This document shows, one piece after another, positions 52,127-61,644 of a stretch of 64,000 bases of DNA (its first letter is position 1; each line of letters begins with the position of its first letter). Source of the stretch: Alcanivorax sp. (GTDB lineage: Bacteria; Pseudomonadota; Gammaproteobacteria; Pseudomonadales; Alcanivoracaceae); the NCBI RefSeq assembly GCF_017794965.1, contig NZ_CP051240.1, positions 930,001 to 994,000 on the forward strand, given 5' to 3'. The notes under the pieces are model-generated. The model was not told where the DNA came from and did not search any database. It saw only the letters and a program-made list of their open reading frames with translations. The translations under genes and the position numbers were made by a program.

Positions 52127-52950
52127 GGTCGCTCCTTGATAAAAGTGGCCAGGCTCGGCGACAGACGTTCTATGGAGAGTGGCTGATGGTGAAAAGTGCC
52201 GTCGTTGCCTTCCACTGTCAGCCACAGGCCATCGCTCAGGGTGGCGGCCACAGGAATGGGGATCTGTACGGCCTTTTCCTCACCGCGACCAAAGAAGGCA
52301 TTACCCGCGGCGGTAGTGCTGCGCGGTTCGCGTACCTTGAGAAAGGCCTGGCGAATTTCGCCCTGACAGCGTTCGCAGAAGCGGATCACGAACTGTTTCA
52401 GGGGCACCTCCAGGGCCACAATTTCCGGTGCTCCCTGATCCTTTTCGGCGATCACGAAGGTCCAGGGGCCGATATCACCGGTCAGGGCATCGTCGCGCAG
52501 CAACGGCTTCTGCCCGGTGCCGGCCAGTTGCCAGGCGAATACGGTCAGCGGCAGGGCAATGACGGCCAGGGCCATGGCGATTTTCGCCGGGCTGGCCGGT
52601 ACCGGTTCGGTGGCCAGTGGAATGCGCGTTATCCCAGCGGCTTTTTTTCGCGCCGGGCGCTGGGGTTTCACCGGTTGCCAGGGCCAGCGGGGCAGGGCAA
52701 ACACCAGCGCAACCCCGGCCAGGGATAGCCAGCCGAACCAGGTGACAACCCCAATGCTGAAACGCCATTGCACCGCGGCAAGGATCAGTGCGACACCAAG
52801 CAGGGCCCAGCCTGTTATTTTGGCAAGACGGGTGGCCTGCGGTGAAAGAGAGCGTTGCAACAGATGTTTACTGTGCCGGGGCATGGCCAGTGCCAGGCAG
52901 GTAAAACCGGCAAAGGTGATCAGAAATAGCGTCAAATTTAACAGGGTCAT
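52123..52950 (-). CDS. DUF3325-like membrane protein with a periplasmic C-terminal domain
   Basis: The 275-aa product begins MTLLNLTLFLITFAGFTCLA with three membrane segments in the first 100 residues, the DUF3325 pattern. A fourth segment lies near residues 145-165, followed by a soluble region of about 110 residues containing FCERCQ. Most DUF3325 proteins are much shorter, so the C-terminal part looks like an added domain. ATG 52950 overlaps the DUF3649 stop (ATGA). DUF3325 genes occur with siderophore receptors and PepSY proteins; exact role unknown. Confidence 0.75.
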   Translation of the reverse strand: MTLLNLTLFLITFAGFTCLALAMPRHSKHLLQRSLSPQATRLAKITGWALLGVALILAAVQWRFSIGVVTWFGWLSLAGVALVFALPRWPWQPVKPQRPARKKAAGITRIPLATEPVPASPAKIAMALAVIALPLTVFAWQLAGTGQKPLLRDDALTGDIGPWTFVIAEKDQGAPEIVALEVPLKQFVIRFCERCQGEIRQAFLKVREPRSTTAAGNAFFGRGEEKAVQIPIPVAATLSDGLWLTVEGNDGTFHHQPLSIERLSPSLATFIKERP

Positions 52951-53261
52951 GCGCCACCTTCCGGCATCAGCCAAAGGATCAACGGTGCACACGCCAGACT
53001 GCCGATCAATAGGCCCAGCCACACGGTGCGTAGCCGTTTGATGCTGAAAGCCCAGATGATGATCAGCGCATACAGGATAAAACCGAGCATGGTGCCGGTA
53101 GCAATGGCTTCGGCTTGTGGCAGGGGCAAGGTCAGCGACAGCAACAGCAACACCATCGATGAAAGCATATAGCCACCGACAAAGGCGGCCACAACCCGAG
53201 CGAAAACGGCCCATCGGTAGCGGGCGCTGTCACTGAATAGACGGTTACGCAGGGCGCTCAT
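52947..53261 (-). CDS. DUF3649 membrane protein
   Basis: The 104-aa product has three hydrophobic segments with ARVVAAFVGGYMLSSMVLLL and ALIIIWAFSIKRLRTVWLG, the DUF3649 pattern of iron-uptake-associated proteins. Start and stop overlap both neighbours by four bases. It probably forms an inner-membrane complex with the PepSY and DUF3325 proteins, but no mechanism is known. Confidence 0.8.
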   Translation of the reverse strand: MSALRNRLFSDSARYRWAVFARVVAAFVGGYMLSSMVLLLLSLTLPLPQAEAIATGTMLGFILYALIIIWAFSIKRLRTVWLGLLIGSLACAPLILWLMPEGGA

Positions 53262-54850
53262 ACCGATGCCTCCCGACGATTGTTGGTGAGCCAGCGTCGT
53301 CGCACCTTGATGGCCATCCAGGCAAAGGCGGCTCCCAGGCCCAGCATGGTCAGATCAAAGCCGGCCAGTACCCACTCGCCGGCGGGGAGCGTCATGCCCA
53401 GGTGCTTGTCGGTGGTGATCAGGTTGAGTAGCGGGATCAGCGCAAAGGCGGCTGCGGCCAGCCAGAGAATTTCCACCCAGGCCTTGCGGATATCCCGGAA
53501 GCAGGCGTAGAGGAAGGCTTCGCCCCACAACAGAAACAGCACATTGGCTTCCCAATTGGCGCGCTCGGCCAGATCCACTGGCAGCAGGCGGTTGGCCCAG
53601 AAGTAGCCAGCAATCCCCAGTGGCAAGCCAGCGATAGTGGCCACGTTGAGGGCTTCTATCAGCCGCATGTTGATGCTGTGGTCCCCCGGAAGGGTCTGCT
53701 GTTTTCGACGTTTTACGGTCCACAACACCAGACCGGTGGCGATCATGGCACAGCCCAGCAGGCCCGCAGCAAAATACAGCCAGCGCAGCCAGGGGCCGGC
53801 AAAGCGGCCTTCGTGCAGGGCGGTGATGACTTGCCGGGTGCGGGAAGTCATTGTGCCATAGGGGCCCGTGGGCAAGGCCTCACCGGTGGTGGCGTCAAAG
53901 GCCAGTTTTTCGCCGTCGTACCAGCGTAGCCGATCAATATGGATGCGCTGGATCTCCACCCGTGGACTCTCGCCGGTATCATGCTGGATAAAGACGGACT
54001 GGATTTGTTGCTCTCCCCAGGCCCGGTCAGCGCTAGCGAGCATGGGGGCAAGGGGTGCCTGCGGCCGTGAGGCGGCCTGGTGATCATGGTTCTCTGCGTA
54101 GAGGTCGTCGAAGTATCGGTCGCGGCTTTCCCGGTCCGCTCCATACAGGGCGACCATGCCGGCGGGCATGTAGGTAGTGTCGAAGAACACCAGGCCGCTG
54201 TAGGTGATCATGATGAAGAAAGGCAGGGCCATCACGCTGATCACGTTGTGGGCATCCAGCCAGCTTCTCTGCCCCTTGCCCGGGCGGAACGTGAAGAAAT
54301 CCTTGAAAATCTTCTTGTGGGTAATGACCCCGGTGATGATGGCCATGAACATCAGCAGGGTGCAGATGCCCACCAGATAATAAGCCAGCAGCAAGTCCAT
54401 GTAGTGCAGCCGGTAGTGCATTTCATAGAGTAGCTCTCCGCCACCGGTGGCTCGTACCGGAGTGCTTTCCTGATGTTCACCGGTGAGTGGATTGAGGGTG
54501 GCGTTGCCACGGGCACCGTGGTCATGGCCGGGTTCGGGCAGATCTTCCCAACGAATTTCAAAATTCTGCCAGCCGCGGTTGACCGGGGAGTAATGTGGCA
54601 GGTTGATTTGCCAGTGCGCGGCGTGGGGGGCTCGCTGTTCCAGCTGGTCCAGCGCCAGCGAGATCATGGCGTCACGGTCGCTGGTTGGCAGGGCCTCTAC
54701 CAACGGTCGTTCCGGTTCCATCCAGCGGGTGATTTCAAAATGGAAATACCCTGCGGTGCCGGTCACAAAGATGAAGAACAACACCCAGCCTACGACCAGT
54801 CCGGTCCAGGTGTGCAGCCAGGCCATGCTTTGTCGGAAACCTTCTTTCAT
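53258..54850 (-). CDS. PepSY-associated transmembrane protein
   Basis: The 530-aa product has four main membrane segments (near residues 15-35, 185-210, 365-390 and 430-500) with periplasmic PepSY_TM loops, including LHTWTGLVVGWVLFFIFVTG, MHYRLHYMDLL and ALHEGRFAGPWLRWLYFAAG. The conserved His residues in LHTW, LHYM and ALHEG could hold haem or metal. Such proteins are linked to reductive iron release from siderophores. ATG 54850 after AGGTGG is preferred to GTG 54865. It begins an overlapping four-gene operon. Confidence 0.85.
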   Translation of the reverse strand: MKEGFRQSMAWLHTWTGLVVGWVLFFIFVTGTAGYFHFEITRWMEPERPLVEALPTSDRDAMISLALDQLEQRAPHAAHWQINLPHYSPVNRGWQNFEIRWEDLPEPGHDHGARGNATLNPLTGEHQESTPVRATGGGELLYEMHYRLHYMDLLLAYYLVGICTLLMFMAIITGVITHKKIFKDFFTFRPGKGQRSWLDAHNVISVMALPFFIMITYSGLVFFDTTYMPAGMVALYGADRESRDRYFDDLYAENHDHQAASRPQAPLAPMLASADRAWGEQQIQSVFIQHDTGESPRVEIQRIHIDRLRWYDGEKLAFDATTGEALPTGPYGTMTSRTRQVITALHEGRFAGPWLRWLYFAAGLLGCAMIATGLVLWTVKRRKQQTLPGDHSINMRLIEALNVATIAGLPLGIAGYFWANRLLPVDLAERANWEANVLFLLWGEAFLYACFRDIRKAWVEILWLAAAAFALIPLLNLITTDKHLGMTLPAGEWVLAGFDLTMLGLGAAFAWMAIKVRRRWLTNNRREASV

Positions 54851-54906
54851 CGTGTATCGTGCCACCTGTTACCGTTATGAAACCTGTGTTTGGGCTTCCC
54901 GAAAAC

Positions 54907-54935
54907 AAAAAAGCGCCCCGATCCAGGTCGGGGCG
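54907..54935 (-). terminator. Hairpin upstream of the PepSY operon
   Basis: CGCCCCGA pairs with TCGGGGCG, followed by a T run on the minus strand. It is the second of two hairpins between the TonB receptor and the PepSY gene, so the latter may have its own promoter or be reached by read-through. Confidence 0.8.
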
Positions 54936-54998
54936 TTGCATGGGAAGGAGCTTGCCGGAGGGCTGGCGGCGTTTTTATATGCCCTCATGAATAAAGAC

Positions 54999-55035
54999 GA
55001 ACGAGAAAGGGAAAAGGTGAAACCCTTTCTCGTTC
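54999..55035 (-). terminator. Hairpin just after the TonB receptor gene
   Basis: GAACGAGAAAGGG and CCCTTTCTCGTTC form a perfect 13-bp stem 22 bp past the receptor stop. Confidence 0.75.
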
Positions 55036-55056
55036 TTTTGATCACGGCGCAGGTGA

Positions 55057-57282
55057 TCAGAAGTTGTAGCGCACATCCATGTTGATGGAGCGGCCAGGCT
55101 CCAGCAGGGTTTCCACGGTGGGGAACTCTTGCCCGTAGCTGGCGCGGTCGGTGTATTCCTCATCATTGATGTTATCGACAGAGAGACGCAGTGACAGGGC
55201 GTCGATGGGGCTGTAATCCACATAGACGTCCACGACGGTGTAGCTTTCCTGTTTTTCCCCCAGTCCTTCGGCTTCCAGCGCGTCATTTTCAAGCGCGATT
55301 TCCGCGTTCAGGCCCAAGGCCCATTGACTGTTGGGCCAGTACAGCTCGCCATTGAGGGCAATCTGTTCGCCGAGCGGGACAGTGAAGTAATTGCCGTCGT
55401 AGGAGGAAGCCACCTCATCATCTTTTTCCGATTCGATATCCGCATAGGTCACCGCGAAACGACCCAGTGACGCGCGGTAGCCCACGGTGGCGTCAAAGCC
55501 GTCAATGTCGAAGTCCGAGTACAGGTCAGGACCGCCACCCCAGGTCGGTACCCGGGCATCACGAATACCGGTTTCGAATTGGTTGGCGGAGGCAAAGAAA
55601 CCGTTCCAGTTGGCCTTGAAGCCGACGGTGTGGTTGTGGGCCTTGACGGGCATCATGTCGCCGTAAACCCAGGCGCCATTGAGGATGAAGTTTTCCGCCA
55701 GTGCGGTGCCGCCCCAGACATCGGCGTAGCCGCCGTTGATGGCGAAGTGCTCGTTAAAGTGGAATTCGGCGAACACATTGGAGCTGGCGCCTTCGTCTTC
55801 GTGGCTGGATTCATCGGTGCCGATGAAGTCTTGCTGGTCATAGCGCAGGCCGTAGGACAGGTCCAGGCGCTGGAACAGCGTCTGGCGAAACTGGACGAAG
55901 GCGCCGGTGTTTTCTGCGCTCTCTTCCAGATCCGGGTCGCCGGCATATTTGAAAACGGCACTGTCATCGTAATAATCCAGGCCGGCAGTGATATCCACGA
56001 AGCCGGTGTGAAAGGTATTCTTTGCCGTGGCAGAGGTGCTTTCAGTGATGCCGGTGTAGACCACTGTAGTGGTTGGTGCCGCCAGAGGATTTTCAGTGGT
56101 TTTCAGCTCGGTTTCGTTGTTGGCTACTGTCACTTCCGGGTTCCACAGGCCGCTGCCGGTAAGCCGACTGTAGCCGAGCACGGAGTTCTTGCGGGTGAGA
56201 TCATAATTGCGGGAATCCGGCACCGGTCGCCCGGCGGTCAGGCCGGAAAAGTTGGCTCGGTACGGGCGCTGGGAGTCATCGTTGACCTGTTCGTGGCTCA
56301 GTTCGATGCGCCCCATGTCGTCATTCTCATAGGCCAGTTTGGCCAGACCGCTGAGCAGGGCGGGTTCGGTGAAGTTCACCTCGTCGCCATTGCCATCTTC
56401 ATAATTGTCCCCGTCCACTTTTTTCACGTAGCCCAGGGCTTCAAAGCCATTGCTGCGGCCAAAAAGGGAACCTGCGGTGGTCAGTGCGTCGCCGTTGGAG
56501 GCATACCGTCCATGCAGGAAACCACCCAGATCATCACCGGGGGCCAGCAGGTCGGCCACATCGACCGTCTCGAATTTCAGGGCACCCCCCAGTGCGCCCG
56601 GGCCATCATCGGCGGCGGCAACACCGGCGGATGCGCTCACAGACTTGAACAGGGAAGGGTCAATCAGGGTGGTGGCGTTGTGGTGGAATACCTTGTTGTT
56701 CTGGCGCGCACCATCCACGGTGACCAGCATGGCGGTTTCTTCCACGCCGCGAACATAGATTTTCTCGTTCACAGGAATGGAGCCGCCAACGGACACGGAT
56801 GCTTCGTTCTTGAACAGGTCCTTGCTGTCCTGGGGCTGGAGTCGGGTGATGTCGGTGAAATCGTAATCCAGCGTATCTTGCGCACTGCGCTGACTGACGC
56901 TGACGGTGACCGGGTCAAGGGTGTTGCTGGCATTGCTGTCTGCGCCGCTCAAGGCAAAAGAGCCGTCAGGTTGGCGAGTGGCGGAAAGACCGGTGCCCGA
57001 GAGAATGCGCGTCAGGCCTTCTTCGGCATCATAGCTTCCCTGGAGACCGGGGCTCTGTCTGCCCGCTGCCAGCTGCAGGTCACCGGCGATGAGCACGCCA
57101 GACGCACTGGAGAATTGGGTGAGCACGGTGTTCAGCGGACCGGCCGGAATGTTGTATTGCTGTGCGCCAGCGGATTCTTCGGCATGGGCGGTCAGCGGCA
57201 GAGTCAGTGGCAGGCTCAGGCCCATGGCCAGGCTCAGTGTCAGGGCGCGCATGGCGCCATGGCTAGGTTGAAAACGTTTCAC
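55057..57282 (-). CDS. TonB-dependent siderophore receptor with STN signalling domain
   Basis: The 741-aa product has a signal peptide (cleavage near LTAHAEE). An N-terminal STN domain covers about residues 40-110 (YNIPAGPLNTVLTQFSSASG). A plug domain with IYVRGVEETAMLVTVDGARQ and a 22-strand barrel ending VRYNF follow. The STN domain passes the ligand signal to FecR. GTG 57282 with AGGAG 7 bases upstream fits better than ATG 57354. It follows fecI-fecR on the same strand. The ligand cannot be told from sequence; the YVRGVEE/ DGARQNNKVFHH plug resembles haem/siderophore receptors. Confidence 0.9.
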   Translation of the reverse strand: MKRFQPSHGAMRALTLSLAMGLSLPLTLPLTAHAEESAGAQQYNIPAGPLNTVLTQFSSASGVLIAGDLQLAAGRQSPGLQGSYDAEEGLTRILSGTGLSATRQPDGSFALSGADSNASNTLDPVTVSVSQRSAQDTLDYDFTDITRLQPQDSKDLFKNEASVSVGGSIPVNEKIYVRGVEETAMLVTVDGARQNNKVFHHNATTLIDPSLFKSVSASAGVAAADDGPGALGGALKFETVDVADLLAPGDDLGGFLHGRYASNGDALTTAGSLFGRSNGFEALGYVKKVDGDNYEDGNGDEVNFTEPALLSGLAKLAYENDDMGRIELSHEQVNDDSQRPYRANFSGLTAGRPVPDSRNYDLTRKNSVLGYSRLTGSGLWNPEVTVANNETELKTTENPLAAPTTTVVYTGITESTSATAKNTFHTGFVDITAGLDYYDDSAVFKYAGDPDLEESAENTGAFVQFRQTLFQRLDLSYGLRYDQQDFIGTDESSHEDEGASSNVFAEFHFNEHFAINGGYADVWGGTALAENFILNGAWVYGDMMPVKAHNHTVGFKANWNGFFASANQFETGIRDARVPTWGGGPDLYSDFDIDGFDATVGYRASLGRFAVTYADIESEKDDEVASSYDGNYFTVPLGEQIALNGELYWPNSQWALGLNAEIALENDALEAEGLGEKQESYTVVDVYVDYSPIDALSLRLSVDNINDEEYTDRASYGQEFPTVETLLEPGRSINMDVRYNF

Positions 57283-57482
57283 GTTATCTCCTCTTGTCAG
57301 TATGGGATGTTCCCGGCGCATCCTTGTGACGGGTTTTACTGACATATCGAACAAGGCGACTGAAAGCGGAAAACTTTTTTCAGGTTATTTGTGTTGTTGG
57401 GTCCGTGACGGGCATTTGCTTTAGCGCTGGCGTCAGTCAATGTAGGCGTTCAGGCGGAGATGGGCTCGCGGCCCTTTCCGCC

Positions 57483-58466
57483 CTACGGGGTTGCCGGCAG
57501 CGGTTCGATGCTGGTCCACCAGGGGAGAGGCTGGTGAATACGGATCGGCAGGGCGTTTTCCAGCATGCTCCAGGCTTGCTCGGGACGATCGAGAGGAAAG
57601 CCGCCGAAGACCCTCAGGTTCGCCACCCGGGGAGAGACCTGAATGTGGCCATGTTGATAGCGGCCCAGTTCCTCGATGAGATCCGACAATCGAATGTCCT
57701 CTGCGATGAAACGCTTTTTGTGCCAGGCCTGCTGCGTGTTGCGGATACTGGATATGGGCGCGATGGCATTGCGGGAGAAGTGTGCCTGCTGGAGTCGCTT
57801 TACCACAGCGCGTTGCTGGCCGAGGGTGGTGATTTCAACGGCCCCCTCGAATACCGACAGAAGCGTTTGCGCTTTGCCATGGCGAACGGAAAACCGTGTA
57901 CCCAGCGGGCGCAGTTCGCCACCGGCGGTGAACACCACCATGGGGCGCGGGTCGTTCCCTGTCTCTATGAGGATTTCGCCGTGGAGTAACTGGATCTGGC
58001 GCTGTGGGCCATCCATGACGGTATTCACGGCGGAATCGGTATTCAGCCAGAGCCGGGTGCCATCCGCCAGGGTCCATTGGCGAATCTCTCCGGTGCCGGT
58101 GCGACATTGTGCCTGCCAGCTGGCCGCCAGCTGCGGCAGGGGAGTATGTCGCCAGCTGGTCCAGCCCAGTCCGAGGGTAACGGCAAGTGCGCCCAGTCCC
58201 TTGAGCACATGACGCCGTTGCTGGCGGCTCTGGCGAACCCGCTGGAGAGTGGCTTCCGTATGCTGTGGGTGATCGCCGGTGGCGGCACTGAACTGCTGCT
58301 CGATACGCTCCACCAACTGCCAGCCCCGGAGATGATCCGGGTGCTGGTTCAGCCAGTGTTGCCAGCGTTGATTGTCTTCCGGGGCGGCTTCGCCGGAGCG
58401 AAGCAGCGCAAACCAGTCGGCGGCATCGCAGAGCACCCGATGATCAATTGTGGCTTGCCCGGTCAT
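57483..58466 (-). CDS. fecR: FecR-family anti-sigma/sensor protein
   Basis: The 327-aa product has an N-terminal DUF4880 region (AADWFALLRSGEAAPEDNQRW), one membrane segment near residues 90-105, and a periplasmic FecR domain with GEIRQWTLADGTRLWLNTDS and GTRFSVRHGKAQTLLSVFEG, then a C-terminal secretin-like part. It receives the signal from the TonB receptor and frees the sigma factor. Its ATG overlaps the fecI stop (ATGA). Confidence 0.92.
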   Translation of the reverse strand: MTGQATIDHRVLCDAADWFALLRSGEAAPEDNQRWQHWLNQHPDHLRGWQLVERIEQQFSAATGDHPQHTEATLQRVRQSRQQRRHVLKGLGALAVTLGLGWTSWRHTPLPQLAASWQAQCRTGTGEIRQWTLADGTRLWLNTDSAVNTVMDGPQRQIQLLHGEILIETGNDPRPMVVFTAGGELRPLGTRFSVRHGKAQTLLSVFEGAVEITTLGQQRAVVKRLQQAHFSRNAIAPISSIRNTQQAWHKKRFIAEDIRLSDLIEELGRYQHGHIQVSPRVANLRVFGGFPLDRPEQAWSMLENALPIRIHQPLPWWTSIEPLPATP

Positions 58467-59026
58467 GAGGAGCCACGCAGGTTGTCACTGGCGGGGGGGG
58501 CCGGGGTGTCGCCCTCCAGGCGTGCCTGCAGGCGCAGGCAGGCGAGCATGGCTTTGGACAGATAATTGCGCACCGTACGTTCGGTGACATTCAGCCGCTG
58601 GGCAATTTCGCGACCGGTGAGGCCGTGGACCATGGACTGCAGAAAGGCATCGGCAACGGGCTCGGGCAGGCGTTGCAGCATGGCATCCACTGCCATCAGA
58701 GCCTCCAGTGCGGCGGTCTGTTGCTCGGCGGAAGGGGTTTCCTGCTCCGGGTGGCTGGCCAGGGTGTCCAGCCACGCTTGCTCGATTTCACGGCGTCGCC
58801 ACAGATCCACACACAGGCCCCGGGCCATTCGGCTAAGGTAGGCGCGGGCAGTGTGGTGGCTGAGATAACGGGGTTTGGTCAACAGCCGGATAAAGGCATC
58901 GTGGGCCAGGTCCGCGGCATCATCCGCATTGCCCAGCCGGCGGCGCAGCACCTGATGCAACCAGCCATGGTATTCGCTATATAGCGTTTCTACGGACAGG
59001 GAATCCCCTGTGGTTGCCCCGGACAT
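58463..59026 (-). CDS. fecI: FecI-type ECF sigma factor
   Basis: The 187-aa product has sigma-70 region 2 (DDAADLAHDAFIRLLTK near residue 35) and region 4 (GLTGREIAQRLNVTERTVRNYL near residue 140). It should direct transcription of the receptor gene and the following operon on iron-chelate arrival. ATG 59026 is used; a longer in-frame start at 59068 is less likely. A Fur-box-like sequence lies just upstream, so iron starvation should raise its level. Confidence 0.9.
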   Translation of the reverse strand: MSGATTGDSLSVETLYSEYHGWLHQVLRRRLGNADDAADLAHDAFIRLLTKPRYLSHHTARAYLSRMARGLCVDLWRRREIEQAWLDTLASHPEQETPSAEQQTAALEALMAVDAMLQRLPEPVADAFLQSMVHGLTGREIAQRLNVTERTVRNYLSKAMLACLRLQARLEGDTPAPPASDNLRGSS

Positions 59027-59072
59027 GATCGCGCCCCCAGCGTCGTTGCCCAAATAATGAGCGGTCAAGTCT

Positions 59073-59097
59073 AAATGGGAATGGTTATTATTACAAT
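59073..59097 (-). promoter_or_regulatory. Fur-box-like site upstream of fecI
   Basis: On the minus strand the segment reads TGTAATAATAACCATTCCCA, then TTT. It resembles Fur boxes such as AATGATAACCATTCTCATT. It sits 47-71 bp upstream of the fecI start. Fur binding under iron-rich conditions would silence the locus. Confidence 0.65.
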
Positions 59098-59272
59098 GAT
59101 CGTTTTGGTGGGTGCTTCTGTTCCGGCTTTACGGCTAACCACACAGGCCCTGGGCAATGTCGGGGTAACCGTACTGGCCCGTGCATCCCTGCTCTTCGAA
59201 ATACCACCTTATGGCCACCGTTTTGTTACCCTGTCCCGGCGGGGGATCACCGTGAGCATAAGGGAGCGCAAG

Positions 59273-59800
59273 ATGACTATTTTAATCCGGTCAGTCGCAG
59301 CAATGCTGCTCGTTCTGGCCGTCCAGGCGGAGGCCTATGATCAGATATTCAAGGTCAAAGAGGGCTTGATGATCCGTAATCCTTATTACGGTGACCAGGG
59401 CATTATCTCCATCCGGGTCTATGGGGATTACGTGAATGCCTATTCCAAGGATAAGTACGACAAGCAATACAACGACAAGCTGTTCACCATCACCCCAGGG
59501 GTGGCGCCCTACCGGGAATTCATCTTCGATATTTTGGAGAAAGGGCGCTTTGTGATCCTGCCTAATCAAACCGGCAAGATTGAAGACTTGCGTATTATCT
59601 ACAAAGAAAAGAAATACAGCTTCCTTGAAGCGGTGCGTTATTTGAATGACAAAGATTTGTGTGGCCTCGCCATGGAATGCCCGTCCAGCGAAATGGCGGA
59701 AAAACAGGGTCGGCGGACCACGGCACCGGGCACCGAAGGGCCGCTGGAGCGGGCCAGTGCCAGGAAGGTGGATTACATGACCCGAGTGAATATCTTCTAG
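59273..59800 (+). CDS. Small secreted protein of unknown function
   Basis: The 175-aa product has a signal peptide (LVLAVQAEA) and a charged body with a YDQIFKVKEGLMIRN start, repeated Tyr/Lys segments and two Cys in the LCGLAMEC region. ATG 59273 has AGGGAG upstream; a longer in-frame reading from 59075 overlaps the Fur site and is rejected. It is divergent from fecI and 166 bp upstream of a GMC dehydrogenase. I do not recognise a family. Confidence 0.65.
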   Translation: MTILIRSVAAMLLVLAVQAEAYDQIFKVKEGLMIRNPYYGDQGIISIRVYGDYVNAYSKDKYDKQYNDKLFTITPGVAPYREFIFDILEKGRFVILPNQTGKIEDLRIIYKEKKYSFLEAVRYLNDKDLCGLAMECPSSEMAEKQGRRTTAPGTEGPLERASARKVDYMTRVNIF

Positions 59801-59966
59801 CTGTTGTATGCGGTTGCCTACCAGCCCGCAAAGTTACAAATTTCAACCCTGGGGGGAGTACAAAGAAACTCGACAAATGCCCAGCTTCAGTATTGATTGG
59901 GGGCTGGCCGGCGAAGACCTGCGCCAGGGGCCGCATACGACTGAAAAGAACAACAGGGAGAGCAGC

Positions 59967-61583
59967 ATGGAATTTGATTATGTCATCGTTGGTGGCGGGT
60001 CTGCCGGGGCGGTGTTGGCGGCCCGGCTGAGTGAGGATCCTTCGGTTTCCGTATGTCTGCTGGAAGCAGGCGGAAAGGGGGACCACATCATGATCCGGGC
60101 GCCCGCCGGGGTGGTGGCCATGCTGCCTAACGGGCTGGTCAGTAACTGGGCCTTCGAAACCGAACCCCAGTCCGGTTTGAATGGTCGTCAGGGCTACCAG
60201 CCCCGCGGCAAGGCATTGGGCGGCTCCAGTGCCATTAATGCCATGCTCTATGTGCGCGGCCAGAAGGAAGACTATGACCTGTGGGCGGAGCAGGGTTGTG
60301 CTGGCTGGTCCTGGGATGAGGTATTGCCGTATTTCATCAAGTCCGAAAACAATGAAAATGGCCGTGATGCGTTTCATGGCGACGACGGCCCGCTCCATGT
60401 GAGCAATCAGAAGTCGCCTCGCCCGGTGACCCATGCCTTTGTGGAATCGGCCCGGCAGGCGGGGTATCCGGTGATTGAGGATTTCAATACTGGAGACAAT
60501 GAAGGGGCCGGTATCTATCAGGTCACCCAGTTCCATGGTGAGCCGAAAAATGGCGAGCGCTGCTCCACGGCAGCGGGGTTTCTGCACCCGGTGATGGATC
60601 GCAGCAACCTGACGGTGATCACCGGCGCCCGTGCCACCAGGGTCGTGTTCGAGGGCAAGCGTGCCACCGGCGTGGCGTATCACCAGAAAGGCCATGATGC
60701 GGTAGCAGTAGCACGTCGTGAGGTGCTGTTGGCTGGCGGTGCTTTCGGCAGCCCCCAGCTGTTGCAGCTTTCCGGCGTGGGACGCCCGGAGGACATTACC
60801 CCCCATGGCATCGAGATGGTTCATGAACTGCCGGGGGTGGGGCATAACCTTCAGGATCATATCGATTTCATTTTGTCTTACCGCTCAAAAGATACCGATA
60901 ACTTCGGTATCGGGGTCACGGCAAGCGTCAATCTGTTCAAGCATATTCTGCAGTGGCGCAAAGACGGCACAGGCATGATTGCTACGCCTTTTGCTGAAGG
61001 GGCGGCGTTCGTCAAGTCGGAGAGTGATGTGAGTCGGCCGGATCTGCAGCTGCACTTTGTCATTTCCGTGGTGGACGACCATGCCAGGAAACTGACCCTG
61101 GGCCATGGTTTCAGTTGTCATGTCTGTGTGTTGCGACCCCACTCCCGTGGCAGGGTGTTCCTGAAGAGCGGTGATCCGTTGGCGGCGCCGGGCATTGATC
61201 CCGGGTTCCTCAGTGATGAGCGCGACATGGAGACGCTGCTCAAGGGCGCGAAGATCACTCAGGGTATTCTGGAAGGTGAGCCTTTGGCCAAATACCGGGA
61301 AGAGCCCATGTTTGGCGCGCGTTTGGATTTCACGGATGAAGAGTGGAAAGATCACCTGCGTGCCCGATCTGATACCGTCTATCATCCGGTAGGGTCCTGC
61401 AAAATGGGACTGGATGACATGGCGGTGGTGGATCCGCAGTTGAAAGTCCGTGGCCTGGAAGGGCTACGGGTGGTGGATGCTTCGGTGATGCCTACACTGG
61501 TGAGCGGCAACACCAATGCCCCCACCATCATGATCGCGGAAAAGGCCGTTGATATGATCAAGGCGGATCAGCCCAAGAGCTGA
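59967..61583 (+). CDS. GMC-family FAD-dependent alcohol dehydrogenase (AlkJ/BetA-like)
   Basis: The 538-aa product has the N-terminal FAD motif YVIVGGGSAGAVLAARLSE, the GMC signature region around GKALGGSSAINAM, and the C-terminal YHPVGSCKMG, where the His is catalytic, and NTNAPTIMIAEKA. AlkJ-type members oxidise alkanols to aldehydes and feed the respiratory chain. ATG 59967 has GGGAG upstream. It is 61 bp before an acyl-CoA ligase, which suggests a route from alcohol to acid to CoA ester, as in alkane degradation. Confidence 0.88.
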   Translation: MEFDYVIVGGGSAGAVLAARLSEDPSVSVCLLEAGGKGDHIMIRAPAGVVAMLPNGLVSNWAFETEPQSGLNGRQGYQPRGKALGGSSAINAMLYVRGQKEDYDLWAEQGCAGWSWDEVLPYFIKSENNENGRDAFHGDDGPLHVSNQKSPRPVTHAFVESARQAGYPVIEDFNTGDNEGAGIYQVTQFHGEPKNGERCSTAAGFLHPVMDRSNLTVITGARATRVVFEGKRATGVAYHQKGHDAVAVARREVLLAGGAFGSPQLLQLSGVGRPEDITPHGIEMVHELPGVGHNLQDHIDFILSYRSKDTDNFGIGVTASVNLFKHILQWRKDGTGMIATPFAEGAAFVKSESDVSRPDLQLHFVISVVDDHARKLTLGHGFSCHVCVLRPHSRGRVFLKSGDPLAAPGIDPGFLSDERDMETLLKGAKITQGILEGEPLAKYREEPMFGARLDFTDEEWKDHLRARSDTVYHPVGSCKMGLDDMAVVDPQLKVRGLEGLRVVDASVMPTLVSGNTNAPTIMIAEKAVDMIKADQPKS

Positions 61584-61644
61584 CCGCTGCTCAACAAGCA
61601 TTGCATAACGAAGAAAGACTGATTTTGTACTTAGGAGAGAGAGC

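Noticed and set aside
55579..57342. A 587-codon open frame on the plus strand
   Set aside because: It is the shadow of the TonB receptor gene, which has a signal peptide, STN domain and barrel end on the minus strand.
59075..59272. N-terminal extension of the small secreted protein
   Set aside because: It would cover the Fur site and hide the signal peptide; the ATG at 59273 has a good ribosome site.
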